Of a stretch of DNA of 64,000 bases, positions 58,701 to 64,000 are shown one piece after another. The notes under the pieces were generated by a model. It saw nothing but the letters and a program-made list of their open reading frames with translations. It had not been told where the DNA came from and searched no databases. The DNA comes from Crambe crambe (taxonomy: Eukaryota; Porifera; Demospongiae; Poecilosclerida; Crambeidae), in the NCBI GenBank assembly GCA_963924555.1, contig OZ004590.1, positions 2,643,001 through 2,707,000 of the forward strand, written 5' to 3'. Both the position numbers and the translations under genes were made by a program. Positions within the stretch are counted from its first letter, which is position 1. Every line of letters begins with the position of its first letter.

Positions 58701-61700
58701 GTTATCTTAATCTGGAGATCTATATGGTTTTTTTCATTTTCCGGTCAATTTCTTTATTTGTCCAGTCATTTTCTGCCTTTGTCTGACCATTTTTTCTATT
58801 ATAGCTATACATTTAAAACTGCTATTAGGTAATCATGTCCGGACTATAATGGAGTGTTACTGTGAGCCCTGCAACTGAATCGAAACTGTCACATATATAT
58901 ATTGTATATACGTCTTATGAGATAAAAACCCTTTCAGAGTCATACAGAGACCATAAGAGACCTCAAGTGCATTACATTAAGTGTATGCATTGGAAACATG
59001 TCGTGGCAATAACGTGCACTGTTGCATGAATATCATCATCGGATTCATTGCCCTCATTAACAAAATTCTATCACTTTTTGAATCCACTTGTGCTCCTTGG
59101 TGACTCAGCGAAGGTCAGCTGTGGTCACAACACTGCTCATATTCATGCTAATATTATACAACATACATACCTTCCAGCAAGATCAACCAGGTGGATCTTG
59201 CTAACGGTCTCACAAGGTAAGTCTGAGGAGTATGCAGCCTGTAAGGATAATTACAAGATTCTATTAACAGACAGAAGAAAATAGGGAATTCAATTGTCCA
59301 AATTATTCTCCCATGCATTGCAATGCTGTTGATTTACTTATGGTATACATGGGAGACTCCTCTAAAGGGATGCTCGTGACAGCATGTCACAATTGGAATA
59401 CTTCCCATAAGGTTTTCATGTGTCCTTCACAACAGTTCTTTCTGTTGATGGAAATATATTATAGGACCTGCTGGTAGGCATCATACTAAACATAATCAAA
59501 ATTCCATCCTGTCCTGATCAAGGAATCTACATTATCATCAATGTCTCTGGAATTTGTTGGACAAAAACTCTTCTTGTAAAGGCAGGTGTTCCAATAAAAT
59601 ACAAGACAAAAAGAGATAGAGAGGGGAGTACTGTATGATGAATTCTATTAATGTACATCATGAATGGGTCCATCTGATTATATAGGTCTGAATTATGCCT
59701 CTCCATCAAGAACTTTCAGAAGTGGTTGCCATTAAGAACCTCTTCAGATGTTGGATTATATACTCTTCCAATGAAAGCTCTTTCATTGTGGTGATACATG
59801 GATGATTAAACCAGTTCATGGGAGGAATCCCCCCCCCCCCTCCCCCCCCCCCCCCCCAATGGAGATTGGTACCGTGGTCAATCTTAGTACTCCATCAAAC
59901 ATTTCAAAATCAGAGGATTAAAACAAATCTTTAACTCTTATCATAGTGACTTTTGGTTTGCATTCAGTGCAAGTGACTGGGAAGAGACTCTGAACTGTGT
60001 AGTAGTGTAGGTCTGTACTATTGTACCTGTGTGAAGATGATAGTAAAGATGGCATGTGACCTGCTGCTCACATCATTCATCTTGGTAGACGCAGTCACCC
60101 TGTGTAGGATGATGATTAATATTGCATCATTATATGATGACACATTTGGGACTTTTTTCCTACTGCTTGAGTTTACTACCACAGACTGCAGTCAAACTGT
60201 CTACTGTGGTCAGAAATACATAGCCTACATAATTATGTAGTGATGGAAATATGATGGTAATATCCACACACACCATGTGCAACTTTGAACCTTATGCTCT
60301 TTCCTTAACAGAAAATGTCAATGCCACATACATACTCACTGTCACATGATTTCCATTCAATAGAGTTTACTATAGTACTAGAATACCGACTAAGTAAAAC
60401 TTACTACTGGCTAAGTGTAAGCTACGATCATGTGACAGGGAGTGTAGGTCATGTGACTTGGAAGAGGCATAGTGTAGCAATGGGTGAGGGAGAGGGGCAC
60501 TTGCTCGCCTCACCAATATTTCCACACAACCACACCCACCAATAGGTTTTCTGATGATTAAAGAAGGTGTGGTCAATCTAATTATAGCTCTGTCAAGAAC
60601 TCAATGCTACTCTTATGCTTAATCACTTGGAGACCGTAATGTCATGTGACTTAGAAATCACTATATATAGTGCAAGTTGTAGCACCAGAATAAGCAGCCT
60701 TAAATGTTGGCTAAAACTGTGAGTATGACTAGGTGACCAGTACACTGTGTGACTATTAGAGATCACTATAGCAGTGCAAGTACTTTGGGATCAAGGTCTA
60801 TATAAGTCATGTGACTTGGAGATCAATCATTTCATGTGAAAGCAATGTAATGTCCATGTGTTGTACATGTGGCTTGGAGAGCAGTAAAGAGGATTGTAAC
60901 TTCACTTAGGGATTCATAACTTGATATGAAAGCTAGCCCAGATGGGAGAGTTGTCTGTCCACCTGGACAAGCTTGCCACATACAATAACTGGCTACAATA
61001 ACATGGACGTGAATTGAAACAGCAGCTGCAAGTAACGCACTATACCTGTGGGAGTTCCCAATCCTCATCAGCTTAGATATCTCAGGAAAATCTCCAACAC
61101 CTTTGCGAGCCAAATCTGCAGAATTAAAAAGTGTTACATTATAAATGTCATAATTATACGTAAGTGACTTGCTACCCTCTTGCATACACTTTAAATGGAA
61201 AGCAAGCTGTATGTCATGAATAATGAAAATTATTTTATTTTTAAACACCCCAATTACCAAGAAATCATATGACATTTGGTCAATCATGCCATGCACACAC
61301 ACACTGAAATGATTCAACCTTTGCAGTTGAAAATAAGCATAACATATGTAAATGAGGTACACAAATCAAGTGAGAAGGGTCAACACATGCAGCTGTCAGC
61401 TGCCACAACACCTTAAACAATAACACTGTCCACATTTCTTGGGACATGGAACCACAGCAGGGAAGTCATGGCAAACAACACATACACAGGGACATGGAAC
61501 CACAGCAGGGAAGTCATGGCAAACAACACAAACACAATAGGGCTCACATCGATGGCAACAAATGTGCAAAATATTTGTGCCTAGGCTTTTTTTCTCACTA
61601 TTTCTCTACGATGTTGGACTTCATGTGATGTTGACACCTCCTAGTACCTAACTATAAAATTGCAAGGGAGGCTTTGTCTCCATGTTGATCAACACCACAA

Positions 61701-63710
61701 GGAAGGAGACTAGGAACAGGTCTCCAGAAGATCCAAGCCTTCATGTTGGACGTGGCCTCCCCACTCGTGGAGCTTATGGTCATGGTAGAAAATGGTACTG
61801 AAGACACCCAATTATGTAAAGCTATCATGTGATGTTGACAGGGAAAAGGTCATAGTTTGTGCCCATTAATTTTATTTTTGTTTTTTTTTCCTGTTTTTTT
61901 TTTGTTGTTTTTTTTTGGCCACATCTTCATACTATACTATAACCCCATGATTACTAGCTGCCTTGGAACTGCTGATATTTAAACCATTATGGAATACATG
62001 CTAAAAGGTTTAGGATGATTTTCATCATATTTATCTTGCAATTGTTGGTCAGAGAGACTTACTTTCCACATAGGGTCCTTCCTTTGGGTGCTCCCTGACT
62101 TTTAAGTTGTGCAGTTGCTGGTTTTTGTTGGGTGTGGACGTTGGTGCCTGAAGCAAGTCCCGTACCTTTTCGTTGTAGATTTCCATGTAGCTGCATGTGT
62201 GTGAGTGAGGGAGGCAAAGACGAAAGGAGAGGAAAAGAAAGGTAGTGAGGAAGGGAAAGACAGAAGGAGAGGAAAAGAAAGAGAGGGACGAATTGGTACA
62301 GGGAAGGGAAGAGGAAAGTTATTAAAGAAGGGGAGGGAGAGAATAGAAAGAGAGATAGAATTGAAGGAGAAGAGCCAGAAGAGGAGAATGAAGGAGGGGA
62401 GATTGAGTGAGGAAGAGGAGAGGGAATAAGGGGAGGAATAGATAATTATGATGCAAGCATGTGTTTAGCACACATGGAACACAGGGCAGTGGCTATAAAT
62501 GGAAGAACTAAGCTCTACTACTCAACATAAACTGCATTGCATACTACACTTCTCTTGCCACAACAAAGGAAAGTTTATATTAATGTGTATGCTTCAGTAA
62601 TCCCAATAGTGTGGCTAACCGGTCAGTGCACTCATATCAATGCCCACCACAATCTAATGGAGAACAAATTGGTACCTACCCTCAACTTCTACTTCTTCAA
62701 GTAACGATGTGTGCAGTGGACTATATGGATTAAAGGACATCATATTCCCACCTCTTCCCCCCAACCCTCTGATGAATACATCATGAGCAACCTTCCTGGA
62801 AGTGACCCTCCATGTGACCACCTTCAGGAGCCAATACTATGTCACTGGAAGACAGTGACACTTCTCTTACAGTGTAAGACAAGCCACAATATGGTCCCAA
62901 GCTTCCAGGAACATCCCAAAGGCTTTTAACTACATCATGATTTATACTTATTGTAAATTTATGGGTAAGTTAATTAGTAGAACTTCATGACACATAAAAC
63001 CACCACTATGAAATTTATACCCTGTCCATAATCCACTTTAACAGTCAACCCAAAGAGATATTCAACACAATATGGCCATCTTGTCAATGTTCCCTTTGTC
63101 TGCTCCGGATTCAGCTATATTGTCATCAGGGTAATCCTTATTATTAATACCATTTAATCACAATACTGGTCACTGGTCATCAATTTCAGTTTGGGGAAGT
63201 GGCCAAACAAGATAATTAATAACTAATTAATTTATGCTTTGTTATTGTATAATGCTAACTAAACACACACACCACCTCTTAAGTGTTTGTGAGTGTTTAG
63301 TTTCTAGGAGATACGTCCATTAGTATGTATTATCAATGCTCTGGTGACAGTCAACTACATTGATAGAGCTAGAAATAAATCACTGGTCACTTTCCAACCA
63401 TTTCTTGGAAATGGACCACCAAATTTCAGTATTACAGGATATTGAGTGTCCGACCAAATCTTTATGATGATAAATCAAATTGAGTGTCTTACTTCCATAT
63501 ATATAAATACACACACAATTCCATCTCTTACTTATTTACCTAGCTTCAACTCTGTACTTGACATTTCTCTTGCTGCCATTCTCGATATGAGCAAACAAAC
63601 TCTGAAATGAAACAAACTGTCAATGCTTGTTTTCGTAACACATGCAGTCATGCACCAATGTTTATCTTTTTACGTACCTCACATATTCTTGGGATCAGCC
63701 CTGGGTTCTC
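49738..63710 (-). CDS. KIF16B: Kinesin-3 with FHA and PX domains, KIF16B-like (5' partial)
   Basis: Plus-end microtubule motor for endosome transport, by homology to KIF16B/SNX23. Exons: 63710-63678, 63601-63540, 62190-62063, 61115-61046, 60099-60027, 59238-59171, 58521-58421, 57482-57345, 56753-56656, 55722-55537, 55259-55197, 55123-55004, 54482-54431, 54378-54247, 53895-53819, 53745-53681, 52724-52125, 51241-51044, 50981-50924, 50603-50403, 50350-50261, 50207-50124, 49896-49738. All phases chain to 951 residues plus TAG; the P-loop exon is beyond the window. Motor: [24 protein letters not shown] (switch I), H-L-V-D-L-A-G-S-E-R (switch II), [21 protein letters not shown] to F-R-F-N-H-P-E-E-A. 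Then a Ser-rich linker, coiled coil and PX domain ([20 protein letters not shown]). In the PX domain the Arg usually needed for PI3P binding reads Lys-Ser. Confidence 0.93.
51276..52067. repeat. 8 x 99 bp minisatellite in a kinesin intron
   Basis: Eight copies of a 99 base unit (begins AATACATTACTGGCAAAATA) that are almost identical; one unit differs at 51881 (A for G) and the first unit differs just outside its edge. It lies wholly inside the intron 51242-52124. As 99 is a multiple of three, one minus-strand frame stays open through all units, but no splice phase joins it to the kinesin frame, so I do not call it coding. The duplicate copy of this intron lacks the array. Confidence 0.95.
53039..53165 (+). 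repeat. Tandem repeat, ~35 bp unit
   Basis: Three to four copies of ATCAAGCAGTCTCATCCTGG plus ATCATAGCTAGATCT, in a kinesin intron. Confidence 0.85.
54060..54190. repeat. Copy of the CCTTTGTAGGGAGG dispersed repeat
   Basis: Contains GGACAACCTCCCAACAAAGGAC and GGACAACCTCCTTACAAAGGAC, inverted relatives of the 28.7 kb repeat, within a kinesin intron. Confidence 0.55.
56020..56085 (+). repeat. Short tandem repeat, ~21 bp unit
   Basis: Three copies of GAAGGTA(C/T)(G/A)TGTTAGGTAAT, in a kinesin intron. Confidence 0.8.
56797..57344. repeat. Two intronic minisatellites, one containing exon-edge copies
   Basis: 56797-57076 repeats a ~57 base unit (GTTGACACTGTGGCCCGACA, TGTTCACTGAATCACCATGC). 57085-57344 repeats GGCTAGCGTAAGGC and GGCCACCATGAT. 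The second unit includes the last coding bases and the donor of the exon at 57482-57345; at 57111-57127 the donor copy is intact (GGCCA/GTAAGT on the minus strand). Confidence 0.8.
57510..57554 (+). repeat. (ACAT)n microsatellite
   Basis: About eleven tandem ATAC/ACAT units next to a kinesin exon acceptor. Confidence 0.95.
59829..59857 (+). repeat. Poly-C tract
   Basis: 29 bases of C with a single T, in a kinesin intron. Confidence 0.9.
61445..61545 (+). repeat. Direct duplication of 49 bp
   Basis: GGACATGGAACCACAGCAGG and GAAGTCATGGCAAACAACAC occur twice in tandem in a kinesin intron. The short + strand frame across it is not a gene. Confidence 0.85.
62205..62440 (+). repeat. Long polypurine tract
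   Basis: About 230 bases almost wholly A and G on the + strand (GAGGAAAAGAAAGGTAGTGA and similar), starting right beside the acceptor of the kinesin exon 62190-62063. On the transcribed minus-strand gene it supplies a very long pyrimidine tract upstream of the acceptor. The ORF reading through it is low-complexity. Confidence 0.85.
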
Positions 63711-64000
63711 CTGCAAGACATTATAGTCACAGTGAGTATACATACATGTTATATGATCTAAATTCCAGTACCTAATGAAATAAAAGGTAAATTTTCTACA
63801 ATGGCATTATCCTAAGCTCATGTCAATATAAAGAGGTTTCTATTGTACATGCATTCATTGTACATACATTCAATACAATCATAACTATTGAAAAGGGCAT
63901 CAACTACGTACATGGAGTTACCGAGTACATTATTAGAATGGGATAGGGCAAATCTTTTGTGGCTCTTGCATTTTTTTAAAAAAATTTTTCGGTACACAAA

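Noticed and set aside
62205..62429. Lys/Glu-rich 74 aa ORF
   Set aside because: A by-product of the purine tract in an intron.
1..64000. Bacterial operons, CRISPR arrays, rRNA or tRNA genes
   Set aside because: Spliced genes, eukaryotic domains and lack of any direct-repeat/spacer array rule out the first two; I saw no convincing tRNA or rRNA sequence, though a tRNA scan was not possible by eye.

Overview
The window looks like nuclear DNA of an early-branching animal, most likely a demosponge of the Amphimedon type. It is AT-rich and full of TAGC-type motifs. Genes carry many short GT-AG introns, ankyrin-repeat genes are expanded, there is a sponge-style receptor tyrosine kinase, and relics of several DNA-transposon families are present. 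The species is an inference. The gene models rest on homology recognised by eye and on splice phases that I checked exon by exon.

Left part (1-18.8 kb, + strand): one receptor tyrosine kinase gene, cut off at the 5' window edge. I can chain 15 exons in one frame: NIDO domain, two fibronectin III domains, EGF-like domains, one membrane span and a complete tyrosine kinase. An 11 kb intron after the NIDO exons is packed with mobile DNA: a deleted pogo-like element, hammerhead-like relics, a transposon with ~298 bp terminal inverted repeats, a 428 bp-arm palindrome and a dead pogo/Tigger transposase copy.

Middle part (18.8-44.2 kb): an ankyrin gene family (an intronless 673 aa gene, a 1236 aa ankyrin-coiled-coil-kinase gene, a 392 aa gene and a broken fragment). 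Between them lie a violaxanthin de-epoxidase-like secreted protein (4 exons, minus strand) and two paralogous 6-exon genes for a small multi-pass membrane methyltransferase of the isoprenylcysteine/MddA-like type. One of these paralogs carries a 1-base deletion and a lost splice donor.

Right part (44.6-64 kb, - strand): the last 23 exons of a kinesin-3 gene with motor, FHA, coiled coil and C-terminal PX domain, which is the KIF16B/SNX23 architecture. The 5' end lies beyond the right window edge. Its 3' third was copied in tandem just downstream (44.6-49.3 kb) and the copy has decayed into a pseudogene. The kinesin introns contain an 8 x 99 bp minisatellite, a minisatellite that has captured an exon edge with its splice donor, and a long purine tract.

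The genes do not form a pathway: the kinase, the ankyrin genes, the de-epoxidase-like protein, the methyltransferases and the kinesin are separate animal genes. What links parts of the window is duplication (ankyrin genes, methyltransferases, kinesin tail) and transposon insertion.
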